Below are positions 50,111 through 58,890 of a stretch of DNA of 64,000 bases, in pieces (the stretch's first letter is position 1; each line of letters begins with the position of its first letter). The position numbers were made by a program, and so were the translations under genes. Under the pieces are notes generated by a model. That model had not been told where the DNA came from and searched no databases. It saw only the letters and a program-made list of their open reading frames with translations. Source of the stretch: Candidatus Poribacteria bacterium (GTDB lineage Bacteria > Poribacteria > WGA-4E > WGA-3G); assembly GCA_022827185.1 (NCBI GenBank), contig JAJDTM010000045.1:1-64000 (forward strand), read 5' to 3'.

Positions 50111-51056
50111 GTTTTCTCTCGTCGCTGAGGCGAGTCTTGATCGACGGCTATTCCTCGCGCGAGCATTAGCACACGGTGATACCCTTGATCGTATTCCGCG
50201 CGAGCAGGCAGATGCCCTTTACCAAAGTATTGCCGCCATTGCGCATAAACTCATCACAATGAAGACAGCAGATCTCTCCGACGCATCAGCACTCCGAACA
50301 CACATCCAAACGGCCTTTACACTCACCAGTCTCGGATTGGAATATGGCAGTAAAGGTGATCTCGACAAAGCGGTTAACCTACTTCCGAAAAATAGGATCG
50401 TCAAGTTCTTCCAAATCGGCAATACATTAATGGAGAAATTGATCGATAGGGCACGCCATCTTTTAGAACATGCCGTGATCCGACCCCCCAGTAGAGAGAC
50501 GCAGAGCCTCCTGGGTACCGACGACACAGATTTGGAGACCGAAGGTATCCAAATTTATACGCAAGCAGAACTCGAATTTCTAAAGGCATTGCTGATATAT
50601 CGGATCTCCATTCGGACGCTGCAGGTGACAATCAGAGATACCGAGACCCCACGTCCACTCTTCCATCTGGCTGAAGTGGAGATGATTGACCAACAATTGG
50701 CATGCATCGAGCATCGATGCGATTATGTGAAAGCCTTGCCGTTAGAAAATCTGTTCACATTAGATCCGCCGCTGAGTATCTTTCCGAACCCGATTGAACA
50801 CCTCACGATCGGACTGATAGCGAACCTCGTGCTTTATCGTCAAGCTGACTTCCAATTAGACGAGGATGCTCGGCAGGATTTTCACCAATTGGCTTATGTT
50901 GATGGTGAGGTCCGAGAATCATTCAGGCAGCAATTACTCGACTGGATCGCGCAGTATCTCGAACAAGCACAACAACCTGAACCTGTGAAAACGTACGCTG
51001 TTTCTTATTGGGATGATTGTCTTCAAATGGAGGGACGACAGGTTTCGCCTGAATAG
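50097..51056 (+). CDS. DUF6178-like protein, C-terminal half
   Basis: The 319-residue helical protein has no signal peptide and ends in PVKTYAVSYWDDCLQMEG. It starts at 50097, with GAGGA 5 bases upstream inside the previous gene. The overlap suggests coupled translation and a 1:1 complex replacing a single long DUF6178 chain. It ends two bases from the convergent HEAT-repeat gene. The family match is by eye and only moderately certain. Confidence 0.6.
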   Translation: MTTNKFSLVAEASLDRRLFLARALAHGDTLDRIPREQADALYQSIAAIAHKLITMKTADLSDASALRTHIQTAFTLTSLGLEYGSKGDLDKAVNLLPKNRIVKFFQIGNTLMEKLIDRARHLLEHAVIRPPSRETQSLLGTDDTDLETEGIQIYTQAELEFLKALLIYRISIRTLQVTIRDTETPRPLFHLAEVEMIDQQLACIEHRCDYVKALPLENLFTLDPPLSIFPNPIEHLTIGLIANLVLYRQADFQLDEDARQDFHQLAYVDGEVRESFRQQLLDWIAQYLEQAQQPEPVKTYAVSYWDDCLQMEGRQVSPE

Positions 51057-51058
51057 TC

Positions 51059-51730
51059 TCAGCGATCCGCCAACGCCTTCTTCGCATCCACAATCGCTTT
51101 GCGTGCCTGTGGGGTACCAATATCGTTCAAGGCGCGTTCTGCCATACGCCGGAGATCGGAGTTTGGCGAGTTTAGTGCCTGAATTAGGGGTTCAACTGCT
51201 GGGGGACCTATTGTAACCAAAGCACGTACGACAAGGCGGCGGACGTTCCATTCCGGATCTGTAAGTGTGTTGATAAGCGCGGGCAGAATTGTATCAAGCG
51301 GTGCGCCGATTTCGCCCAAAACATAAGCGGCATTCAACCGAATCTCTGCTGCGTCTGCTGTTAGCGCATCAACGAGATACGGCACAGCAGGTCCACCTAA
51401 ATTTCGCAGGGCAACAGAGCCGACAACGCGGATATTTTCGTCCGGATCGGCAAGCACCGAAATAAGCGCAGGTACAACGCGGGCAGTGGGTGTTTTGATT
51501 TCGCTAAGCACCCACGCAGACATTTCACGAATCTGTGGATTCTTATCAGATACCCCTCGGATGAGCGCATCAATCGCCTCGGGTCCCATTGCGACTAAAG
51601 CTTTAGCGGCTTCAGCACGGCGAGTTGCGTCCGTTGCACCGAATTGCGTAACAAGCGTTGTCGCCTTTTGTTCCGGCGACTGACACGCTACCAGACACAG
51701 AAGAATAGAAAGTAAAAGAAAGCGTTGCAT
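51059..51730 (-). CDS. HEAT-repeat lipoprotein
   Basis: The 223-residue protein starts MQRFLLLSILLCLVACQ, with a lipobox Leu-Val-Ala-Cys, so it should be lipid-anchored. It then has five or six HEAT/PBS-lyase-type repeats (RAEAAKALVAMGPEAIDALIRGVSD; IRVVGSVALRNLGGPAVPYLVDAL; VRRLVVRALVTIGPPAVEPLIQAL). HEAT repeats make protein-binding solenoids. I start at 51730 because the lipoprotein signal begins there. Confidence 0.85.
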   Translation of the reverse strand: MQRFLLLSILLCLVACQSPEQKATTLVTQFGATDATRRAEAAKALVAMGPEAIDALIRGVSDKNPQIREMSAWVLSEIKTPTARVVPALISVLADPDENIRVVGSVALRNLGGPAVPYLVDALTADAAEIRLNAAYVLGEIGAPLDTILPALINTLTDPEWNVRRLVVRALVTIGPPAVEPLIQALNSPNSDLRRMAERALNDIGTPQARKAIVDAKKALADR

Positions 51731-51905
51731 AGAACCAAATATACCACAACTCACTGCTTTTGGCAAGTTACCGTGCTATTTCAAGGAACGCGAGGTTGCT
51801 AAACCGAGAGAAACGAAATCAGAAACTTCACCAGCAAATGCACGTTACACCCTAATAAAAGGAGAAGTACGGATTCGCCGTGATGCGAAAACCGTTAATA
51901 AAAAA

Positions 51906-52445
51906 ATGCAATTAGAGACAGCGACATTCGGGGCAGGCTGTTTTTGGTGTGTTGAGGCAGTCTTTCAGCAATTAGAAGGCGTTCACGAGGTCATCTCAGG
52001 GTACACCGGTGGTACCACCGTCAACCCAACCTATCAAGCCGTGTGTATGGGGATGACAGGACACGCCGAAGTGGTTCAGATCCGATTCGATTCGACAGTT
52101 ATCTCTTACGCGGAATTGTTGGAAGTGCTTTGGCACACACACGACGCGACAACCTTAAATCGGCAAGGGGCTGATGTCGGCACCCAGTACCGTTCCGCAA
52201 TTTTCTATCATACAGAAGAACAACGGCACATTGCTGAACAATCTAAAGCAGAGATGGATACATCCGATATGTGGGACGATCCGATTGTCACAGAGATCAC
52301 GCCAAGTGACACTTTCTATCCTGCTGAAGATTATCACCAAAACTATTTTCTATTAAATTCGAGGCAGCCGTACTGCCAATTTGTAATCCATCCGAAGATG
52401 CGAAAATTCACAAAGGATTTCAAGGATAAACTCAAAAATGATTAA
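51906..52445 (+). CDS. msrA: peptide methionine (S)-sulfoxide reductase
   Basis: The 179-residue protein has the MsrA active-site motif GAGCFWCVEAVF with the catalytic Cys, a substrate-binding region (EVVQIRFDSTVISYAELLEVLWHTHD), Asp/Glu positions and the QGADVGTQYRSAIFYH block. It reduces methionine-S-sulfoxide in oxidised proteins using thioredoxin. No MsrB domain is attached. The stop overlaps the adaptor gene by 8 bp, so both are in one transcript. Confidence 0.95.
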   Translation: MQLETATFGAGCFWCVEAVFQQLEGVHEVISGYTGGTTVNPTYQAVCMGMTGHAEVVQIRFDSTVISYAELLEVLWHTHDATTLNRQGADVGTQYRSAIFYHTEEQRHIAEQSKAEMDTSDMWDDPIVTEITPSDTFYPAEDYHQNYFLLNSRQPYCQFVIHPKMRKFTKDFKDKLKND

Positions 52446-53991
52446 TAAACATATTTTAAAAACCCTGTCCCTATGGCTTTTCGTTATCATCTGTTGTTTC
52501 GGCACCAACACGGTGATCGCGCAAAAGGCAACATCACCCGTAACCGTATCGGTGACAACACCACGGCGTGGGACGTTTGTCTCAGCGAAGGAGTATACCG
52601 GATACCTACAACCCAACGCCGAGGTAAAGGTATTTGCCAACGTTTCGGGTAAAATTGTCTCCATTGACGCAAAAGTCGGACAAAGTGTCGCGAAAGGCGA
52701 TGCACTTGCACAGAGCAGCGCAAAAGAAGCCTCGCTCGCTGTGATACGCGCCGAATCGGCATTAAGTAGGGCAGAATCACAACTCACAACGACGGAAGCA
52801 AGCGCGCAAGCACGTGTCGAATCTCAGTTAGCGGTCGCACAAGAAGCGTTGATGGCAGCACAAGGAAAACTTGTAGAGACAAAATCTCTTGCCGAAATAC
52901 GTATCCGTAACCAACTTACACAGGCAGAAACAGCACATCAGGCAGCCTTAGCAACGATTGAACGCTCAAAAATAAATGCGCAACAGGCATTGGAACGGGC
53001 AAAGGTAGAACTCGATAAAAACAAATTGGAGTTCGAGCGAAATAAAACACTGCACGAGAAGCAACACATCAGCGATAGTAACTTTGAGGCGGTCGAACAA
53101 CGCTTTAAAGTCTCACAAACCCGTTATGAAGAAGCGGTGGTCACTGCAGAACAGTTTAAAGAGGGCGCGATACACCCTTCCGTGGAAAAGGCGAAAGCAG
53201 ATTTAGCGGTTGCTCAGAAAGTGGTGGAAAGTCGGGGTTGGGAACGCGAAATCGCTTCAGCAGAATCGCAGGTCACCCAAGCACAAGCCAGCCTCAACAC
53301 GGCGCAGAAACTCGTCGAAGCGAAGTCTTGGGAACATGAGATTGCTATCGCCAAATCCGCAGTGACGCAAGCCTCAGAACAACTCAAACTGGCGCGCGAG
53401 CAGCTCAGTGATGCCACGATTAAATCTCCGATTAACGGCGTTGTCACAACGCAACATCTGAACATCGGAGATCACGCGTCACTCGCCGCGTCGCCTACAG
53501 GAAAACCGGTGTTCACAGTTGTCGCAGTAGATGTGCTCAAAGCGGTTTGGAATATGCCTATTGGAGATGCGCACCGAATTAATAACGGCGACCTCGTTCT
53601 AATCTCTACAGATGCGGGTATGCGGAATATTGTCGGCACGGTTACTTTTATCAGTCCGACAGTTAGCGACAACGCTGTACTTATTCACGCGACAGTACCG
53701 AATTCCAAAAACCACCTAAAACCTGGTACTGCTATCACTATTTCTATCAAAACAGGTGAACGCAAAAATGTACAACTGCTTCCGTTACGTTCGGTCGTGA
53801 ACATCCAAAACGGGAGTGGCACTATTTTTGTTGTTGAGGGGAATGCGGCACGCACAAAACAGGTAAATGTTGGTGGCGTTTACAGCGGTGAAATTGAGGT
53901 CACCTCACAACTCACCAACGGAACACAAGTCATTGTAGATGAACAACACCGCTTACAGAACGAAACGCGGGTTTCTATTGCCCAAAATTAG
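52438..53991 (+). CDS. HlyD/AcrA-type periplasmic adaptor (membrane fusion protein)
   Basis: The 517-residue protein has an N-terminal signal/anchor (LSLWLFVIICCFGTNTVIAQ), a lipoyl half (VFANVSGKIVSIDAKVGQSVAKGDALAQ) and an unusually long Ala/Glu/Gln-rich coiled-coil hairpin (about 85-320). The second lipoyl half (ATIKSPINGVVTTQHLNIGD) and beta-barrel/membrane-proximal domains (LKPGTAITISIKTGE) follow. Adaptors link an inner-membrane pump to an outer-membrane channel. No pump or TolC-like gene is adjacent, so its partner must be elsewhere. Confidence 0.88.
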   Translation: MINKHILKTLSLWLFVIICCFGTNTVIAQKATSPVTVSVTTPRRGTFVSAKEYTGYLQPNAEVKVFANVSGKIVSIDAKVGQSVAKGDALAQSSAKEASLAVIRAESALSRAESQLTTTEASAQARVESQLAVAQEALMAAQGKLVETKSLAEIRIRNQLTQAETAHQAALATIERSKINAQQALERAKVELDKNKLEFERNKTLHEKQHISDSNFEAVEQRFKVSQTRYEEAVVTAEQFKEGAIHPSVEKAKADLAVAQKVVESRGWEREIASAESQVTQAQASLNTAQKLVEAKSWEHEIAIAKSAVTQASEQLKLAREQLSDATIKSPINGVVTTQHLNIGDHASLAASPTGKPVFTVVAVDVLKAVWNMPIGDAHRINNGDLVLISTDAGMRNIVGTVTFISPTVSDNAVLIHATVPNSKNHLKPGTAITISIKTGERKNVQLLPLRSVVNIQNGSGTIFVVEGNAARTKQVNVGGVYSGEIEVTSQLTNGTQVIVDEQHRLQNETRVSIAQN

Positions 53992-54009
53992 TTTTAAGGA
54001 GGACGAACC

Positions 54010-54591
54010 TTGCCGAAGCATAATCAATCGAAAGCGTTAGGATCTCTGACTGACTTCTCCGGGAGTCCAAGCGCGCCAAAAGTGGACCCCTTAGAAACAC
54101 GGGTCGCCAATTTAGAACGCGCCGTGAACGAAATCCTATTCCAACTCGCTGACATCTCTGAACGGCTCGATCAACCCGTCCGCAATCAGGATTCAGGGAA
54201 AGGCACGTCACAGAAGCCACCGAAGCCGCAGAAGTCGCAGCTGCCCGCACCCGAACCCGAAGAAATGACGGATGCTGAAGTCGCAGCACTCGCAGATCGC
54301 GTTTTTGACCTGCTATCAGATGGCACACCGCGATCGAAGAAGGCGATCATCAAAGCCGTGGAATGCCAGGCCTATCAATACCAGAAAGCACGTCTCCATC
54401 TCATTGACACAGGGCGGATGCCGACGGGGGACCTCAATGATATGATCCCGGGTCAAATATGCAATGTCCCCGGCGGTTTAGCGATTTGGACGCAGGAGCA
54501 GATAGACGCAGAACTTGCCAGACGGAAAGCGCGGGACGAAGCACGCGAAGCCGAAGCCACCGATGCAGACGAGCCGGAGGCGGGTAGTTAA
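54010..54591 (+). CDS. hypothetical protein with coiled coil and possible winged-helix segment
   Basis: The 193-residue protein starts at TTG, with GGAGG 7 bases upstream. The N-terminus has a short coiled coil (VANLERAVNEILFQLADISERLDQ), then a Pro/Lys/Gln linker. A helical segment (AEVAALADRVFDLLSDGTPRSKKAIIKAVE...YQKARLHLIDTGRM) looks like a winged-helix/DprA-WH-type DNA-binding fold. An acidic tail follows. No family was recognised. It lies 18 bp after the adaptor gene. Confidence 0.6.
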   Translation: MPKHNQSKALGSLTDFSGSPSAPKVDPLETRVANLERAVNEILFQLADISERLDQPVRNQDSGKGTSQKPPKPQKSQLPAPEPEEMTDAEVAALADRVFDLLSDGTPRSKKAIIKAVECQAYQYQKARLHLIDTGRMPTGDLNDMIPGQICNVPGGLAIWTQEQIDAELARRKARDEAREAEATDADEPEAGS

Positions 54592-54663
54592 TGTTCGGGG
54601 ACACCTTAGACCTAACGGAACACGAGTGTCCGCTGCACAGGATTAGATGTGTAGGTACAAATT

Positions 54664-56778
54664 CTATCCCGTAAAAAGCGTGTAATGACTTGGGAATGGT
54701 TTGTTCTCAGGCCAGGACTTCCTGAAAATTCTTATATCTACGTTGAGGGCTTCAGCGACTTCAGCATGGTTAGCATACAAGTAGGGTGCCCGGCAGTGAA
54801 TATTCCATTCGATTCGCGGAAAGGTCATTCCGCCGAAATACGGACAGCCGTGATCGCCAGCCAGGCGCTGAGATAGCACTTTCAAAGCGAGATGGACAGC
54901 CCGCATCTGACCATTCAGTTCTTTGTTCCGCCATTCTGTACGTGAGAAATTCTCCCAAATGAAATGGTTGATTGGTTCTTTAAGAAGTCTTATGGTTTCG
55001 TCAATAGGAAACCGTTCGAGTTGGCGCGAAGGCTGTATAGATGTTCGAAGTGAATTGTTCGCCGCATTTTCATCATCTTCTGTACAATACGACAGCCAGT
55101 TCTCAAGCCGCACAAGAGAAATACGCAACTCTCTCGCGGCTCTTTCTCTGTCGCCACCATGTTCCTTGACGATTTCGTGCAGAATTGCAGTCAGGCTACC
55201 TTTGAGTGTTTTTCCTATTATACTCACTGGCTCAGTTTCCTCTACGAGTTCGGGATCCATTCTATGCCGGAGATTTGATAATAGAGAGATAGCATCGTCA
55301 ATCACCACCTTAATACGTTCCGATAAGCGAGCAAACTCAAAATCAGGCTCGGTCCAGTCGAGATCCCAATCATTAATTTCACGTTTGGCCCTATAGGCAC
55401 GGTCGCGCCCCTCATTAGAGAACTCTCGCCACCACCCGGCGATTTGGGTGTCAGAGACATCTGATCTCGCATCAGAGATAAACCGACAGAACACCGCGAC
55501 CGGCAAATTAAGCAAGTTCCTATATCTCGGTGTGTCTGCCGTCGCCGCAGCTCGCATTTCCGGGGACCCTCCCTCGGAACCTTCATCTCCATTAACCATC
55601 TGTATGGCTTCCGGGAGGTCCTTCGGCAAAATTACATCGCCTTGGGAATTCATTGCCGCTCTTTTGAGGCAGTTATATAACTCGCGAACGTTGCCCGGCC
55701 AGCTATACGCTTGGAACAATGCTATCACTTCTTCAGATACACTGAGCCTCGGGATCCCATTTTCTTTCTCAATACGCCGCAGAAAGTGCGTGGTAAGTAA
55801 CCCAATATCATTCTCCATCCGCTCTCGCAAAGGCGGCACGGAGATCTTATAGTCGCAGAGGCGGTAGTACAAATCCTTCCGAAAGTCACCTGCCTCCACC
55901 ATTGCCTCCAAGTTCTGATTCGTGGCACTGATGACACGCACATCCACGCTACGTGCCCGAGACCCACCTACGCGTTGGAATTCCCTTTCTTGCAGCACAT
56001 TCAGGAGTGTCCCTTGTAGGGCTGGTGTCATATTGCCGATTTCATCAAGGAAAAGGGTTCCACCATCAGCCTGTTCAAATGCGCCAAGACGATTTGAGAT
56101 CGCACCCGTGAATGCCCCTCTTTCATGACCAAATAGATCACTGCCACGGAGCGGATCAATCACAGCCCCACAATCAATGGGGATAAACGGTACCTCTACA
56201 CGTTCATTTTCTTCCTCATCTTCGTGAGTTAAGCGGTGAATTAAGCGCGCAACCACCCCTTTCCCCGTGCCGGTTTCACCCTCAAGCAGCACTGAAGCGT
56301 TAAAACTGGCTGCAAGTCCAATTTTTCTATTAAGTGCACGCATGGATATGCTCTTTCCAACGAGAGGAGACTGTTCCTCAAGTGTTTCTTCCTCAGGCGT
56401 CGAGAATGTATTGATTCGGTTAGATAACTGGACACATGCCCGATCAAGCACCTCATGGAGCTCTTCCATATCAAGGGGTTCCAGCAAAACCTCTAATGCC
56501 CCCAGACGCGTTGCCCGCCTTATCGTTTGAATGCCCGCTCTGATCACAATTACAATCACTTCTGGGTGTGCCTCTCTAATACGCAGCAACGCCTGTCGAC
56601 CGTTCCTCCATGACAATGCCACACTGAGCAAGACAACTTCTACGTCCTCGGATGCACTAAGGTTTCGCAAACCTTCGTCAACAGTATCAACAATGATAGG
56701 ACAATAGCCCCAATCCGTTAGGAAATCCGCCAATATAGAAGAATTTCGATTGTCGTCAATTATTAATACTTTTCTCAT
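54664..56778 (-). CDS. sigma-54 activator with degenerate receiver domain and extended C-terminus
   Basis: Residues 1-120 have the receiver fold (VLIIDDN), but the phospho-acceptor Asp is Ser52 (VVLLSVAL), the Thr/Ser switch is Arg and the conserved Lys is Glu (LLEPLD). It should not accept phosphate. Residues about 140-390 are an AAA+ sigma-54 interaction domain with Walker A GETGTGKG, the sigma-54 loop GAFTGA, Walker B TLFLDEIG and the WPGNVREL box. A long C-terminal extension (about 420-704) contains a Fis-like HTH (ILHEIVKEHGGDRERAARELRIS) and about 150 further residues of unknown fold. GGGGG lies 7 bases before the ATG. Confidence 0.85.
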   Translation of the reverse strand: MRKVLIIDDNRNSSILADFLTDWGYCPIIVDTVDEGLRNLSASEDVEVVLLSVALSWRNGRQALLRIREAHPEVIVIVIRAGIQTIRRATRLGALEVLLEPLDMEELHEVLDRACVQLSNRINTFSTPEEETLEEQSPLVGKSISMRALNRKIGLAASFNASVLLEGETGTGKGVVARLIHRLTHEDEEENERVEVPFIPIDCGAVIDPLRGSDLFGHERGAFTGAISNRLGAFEQADGGTLFLDEIGNMTPALQGTLLNVLQEREFQRVGGSRARSVDVRVISATNQNLEAMVEAGDFRKDLYYRLCDYKISVPPLRERMENDIGLLTTHFLRRIEKENGIPRLSVSEEVIALFQAYSWPGNVRELYNCLKRAAMNSQGDVILPKDLPEAIQMVNGDEGSEGGSPEMRAAATADTPRYRNLLNLPVAVFCRFISDARSDVSDTQIAGWWREFSNEGRDRAYRAKREINDWDLDWTEPDFEFARLSERIKVVIDDAISLLSNLRHRMDPELVEETEPVSIIGKTLKGSLTAILHEIVKEHGGDRERAARELRISLVRLENWLSYCTEDDENAANNSLRTSIQPSRQLERFPIDETIRLLKEPINHFIWENFSRTEWRNKELNGQMRAVHLALKVLSQRLAGDHGCPYFGGMTFPRIEWNIHCRAPYLYANHAEVAEALNVDIRIFRKSWPENKPFPSHYTLFTG

Positions 56779-56835
56779 TAACTGACCCCCTATTGATAAA
56801 ATGTCTTACATTCAACTTCCTCTGCAAAACCTATG

Positions 56836-56872
56836 CTGATTTTTACAAAAATTATACTGATTTTTACAAAAA
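56836..56872 (-). promoter_or_regulatory. twin operator-like direct repeats around a -10 box
   Basis: CTGATTTTTACAAAAA occurs at 56836-56851 and 56857-56872, a 21-bp period (two helical turns). The minus-strand TATAAT (complement of 56851-56856) fills the spacer, about 75 bases before the sigma-54 activator gene. There is no good -35. Confidence 0.55.
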
Positions 56873-57073
56873 CTGTGCTGGAATCTCCGTTTTCGCGCCT
56901 AATATTGCCAAAATTTGCTTGGCATAAATCTTGCTACTATATCTTCTGCACGAGTTCGGTAACAAAACGTAAGACAGCATACAGAAAATGTGTAGGAAAT
57001 ATTCATGAACCCCCGAAATTTGTTAGATGGCAACTGGAGTTCGCACAAAAATTGGGTTAAAATCAAAAAATTG

Positions 57074-57102
57074 TTGTATTTTATTTTCTTTTTTGCTATA
57101 AT
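57074..57102 (+). promoter_or_regulatory. promoter of the candidate RNA at 57109
   Basis: TTGTAT (57074-57079), 17-bp spacer and consensus TATAAT (57097-57102) with an extended TGC in front. Confidence 0.55.
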
Positions 57103-57108
57103 ATCTCT

Positions 57109-57200
57109 TGGCATCCGTAAAACCCATTATGGGTGGTTCGGCGAGAGGGCTAGTCTCCCGAACCACGGCACTGTCAAGCGTAGATTGCCAGTGCTTGTTT
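57109..57200 (+). ncRNA. candidate small RNA with two hairpins
   Basis: After an extended -10 promoter the sequence can form GTGGTTCGG/CCGAACCAC (57132-57166 region), with an inner GAGA/TCTC stem, followed by GGCACTG/CAGTGCC-type pairing (57169-57195) and T-rich DNA. A preceding ACCCAT-T-ATGGGT dyad could compete with the first stem. No coding frame fits. Family unknown. Confidence 0.4.
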
Positions 57201-57660
57201 AAGTATATCATATATCATAATTGATAGGTATGATATTTTAAGCAGCGTCGTAATTTTACTCGTTTTTTTTCGGAAGGTCTTGTATCCTTACGAATGGACC
57301 TTGGAGGCGGATTATTGGGGTAGATCCCTCTACCTCCCGTCTCCACCCAACTGGCAATTGTTGGGTAGGCATCTGAAAATACAACGTCCAAGTCCAAATA
57401 CCCCGATTTTTTCATTGACTAATGGTAATGGGTGTGCATCCATACTTTGCATCAAATCTCGTTAGTCACCATCTTTGTAGAATAACCTGTACGAAGATTA
57501 ATTTTTTAGGTTCCTAAAGTATGTGCTATTTTTTTGAAGTTATACCAAATCTAAAAAATAAAGTTTCATTGATGATACCCCCCTGCCTTTTGACAAGGCA
57601 GCATAACCTTACAACAGCGTCCAAATTTTAGTATCTATCTATATAAACTATAGTTTGGAC
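57201..57660. other. non-coding AT-rich region
   Basis: Apart from a CTGCCTT/AAGGCAG hairpin (57583-57601) without a T-run, nothing was recognised. Confidence 0.4.
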
Positions 57661-58031
57661 AATTTTTGCGCAATAAACATGCCGCCCCTACGGGGCTTAG
57701 ATTCGTGGCGGATGCCGTTTCTATAGACATACCGCCCCTACGGGGCTGCGTATCGGTGCATCGGCATTTATTTTTCTACGAGTTGCGTTTATATCTGTAA
57801 CACTCAGAAAATCCGAGAATGTGGTGGAAACAATGCCTGAGCTGGATAGAAACTGTCCAAACTTTAGTATATAAACCCAAGTTGCTACTAACAGATTTTG
57901 ATGTTTTTGCTTGGGTATTTCTGCGTATTTCAATGAGGTTTTCAACCCCTTCCCCACCCCAGAGGGGTGATATATCTATAGAAAATGGTGTATTCAACCT
58001 CTTGCACTCCAGCGGAGTGCTATATCTATAA
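57661..58031. repeat. palindromic hairpin repeats flanked by CTATAGA-like boxes
   Basis: Four small units occur here: GCCGCCCCTACGGGGC near 57680-57698, another at 57731-57747, CACCCCAGAGGGGTG at 57955-57969 and GCACTCCAGCGGAGTGC at 58004-58020. The last two are followed by TATATCTATA. The stem bases differ but pairing is kept. A 19-bp string at 57906-57924 is the reverse complement of 4841-4859. Confidence 0.6.
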
Positions 58032-58069
58032 ATAGGTGGCAACTTGCGTTATATAATAGGAGAAAAAAG

Positions 58070-58468
58070 ATGAAAAATGTATTAAGAAAAATCGCCTACA
58101 TGGTGATCGGCAGTCTACTTACAATTATTGGTTACCACTTTGGGAATATAGAAAACAACACCGCAGATGCACAAGAAAAGACAGACAACCCCATCGTTGA
58201 CGAAATTCGGTGTCGGCATCTACTCATCGTTAATGAAGATGGCGAAAGGGTTGTCAGTATCACAACCGGCGATACCGCTGGTGGTATAGGCATCTACAAC
58301 AATGAAGGAACAGAGGTTGTCGGTTTAGCCGCAGCCTCTCACGGTAGCGGGGGTATTGAACTCCACAACAAAGATAAAAAACGGGTTGTCCAGCTAGGCA
58401 CATACGCCGACGGTCGCGGTGCTTTGGTCATCTCCGACAAAGATGGAAAGAGAAATTTTGCGCGATAA
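58070..58468 (+). CDS. membrane-anchored repeat protein, probably frameshift-truncated
   Basis: The 132-residue protein has an N-terminal membrane helix (MVIGSLLTIIGYHFG) and then short beta repeats: CRHLLIVNEDGERVVSITTG, IGIYNNEGTEVVGLAA, IELHNKDKKRVVQLG and ALVISDKDGKRN. The frame then stops, but another frame continues AIYDKDGERKR, which is a further repeat of the same pattern. The gene therefore seems shortened by a small insertion or deletion. AGGAG precedes the ATG. The function of such repeats is unknown. Confidence 0.65.
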   Translation: MKNVLRKIAYMVIGSLLTIIGYHFGNIENNTADAQEKTDNPIVDEIRCRHLLIVNEDGERVVSITTGDTAGGIGIYNNEGTEVVGLAAASHGSGGIELHNKDKKRVVQLGTYADGRGALVISDKDGKRNFAR

Positions 58469-58720
58469 GTTTCCTATCTTCACCGAAATAGGGCCATCTA
58501 CGACAAAGATGGAGAGAGAAAGAGGTAATAGGGAGCATAGCTTCTCAAGGAAGGCGATAAACTTCCACCTTAGTCCCATAGTGAGAGTTGTAACTGAGGC
58601 CTGAAATGTTTTTTGCAGAAAAATCGCACTGACAACTATTTCTGTAGCATAACCCGTTAGGTTGTGCCTCTTTCGGGCATCCTGCCCACAAAACAGCACA
58701 ATTTAGGGTTGGCATTAAGT

Positions 58721-58872
58721 AGAACTTACGCACGCTGCTATTTTGTAGCACGAGGCACTTCGCATCTGGACGAGTACGCCGCAAAACTTCATAGTTTGTG
58801 ACACAAGAACACTCTATTTTTCGAGAAATCTCATCTAACAAAACCACCTACAGTCAAAAGTGCGTAAGTCCT
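58721..58872. repeat. AGGACTTACGCA inverted-repeat element, copy E
   Basis: Left end AGAACTTACGCA (58721-58732) and right end TGCGTAAGTCCT (58861-58872) give 152 bp. The right end lies 18 bases before the start of the WD40 gene, just outside its Shine-Dalgarno. The 58469-58720 stretch before it shows no gene. Confidence 0.75.
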
Positions 58873-58890
58873 GCCAAACAAGGAGACACT

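Noticed and set aside
56833..57465. Several 60-75 codon frames in the 56.8-57.5 kb gap
   Set aside because: They lack ribosome binding sites, overlap each other on both strands and cross the operator and hairpin structures.
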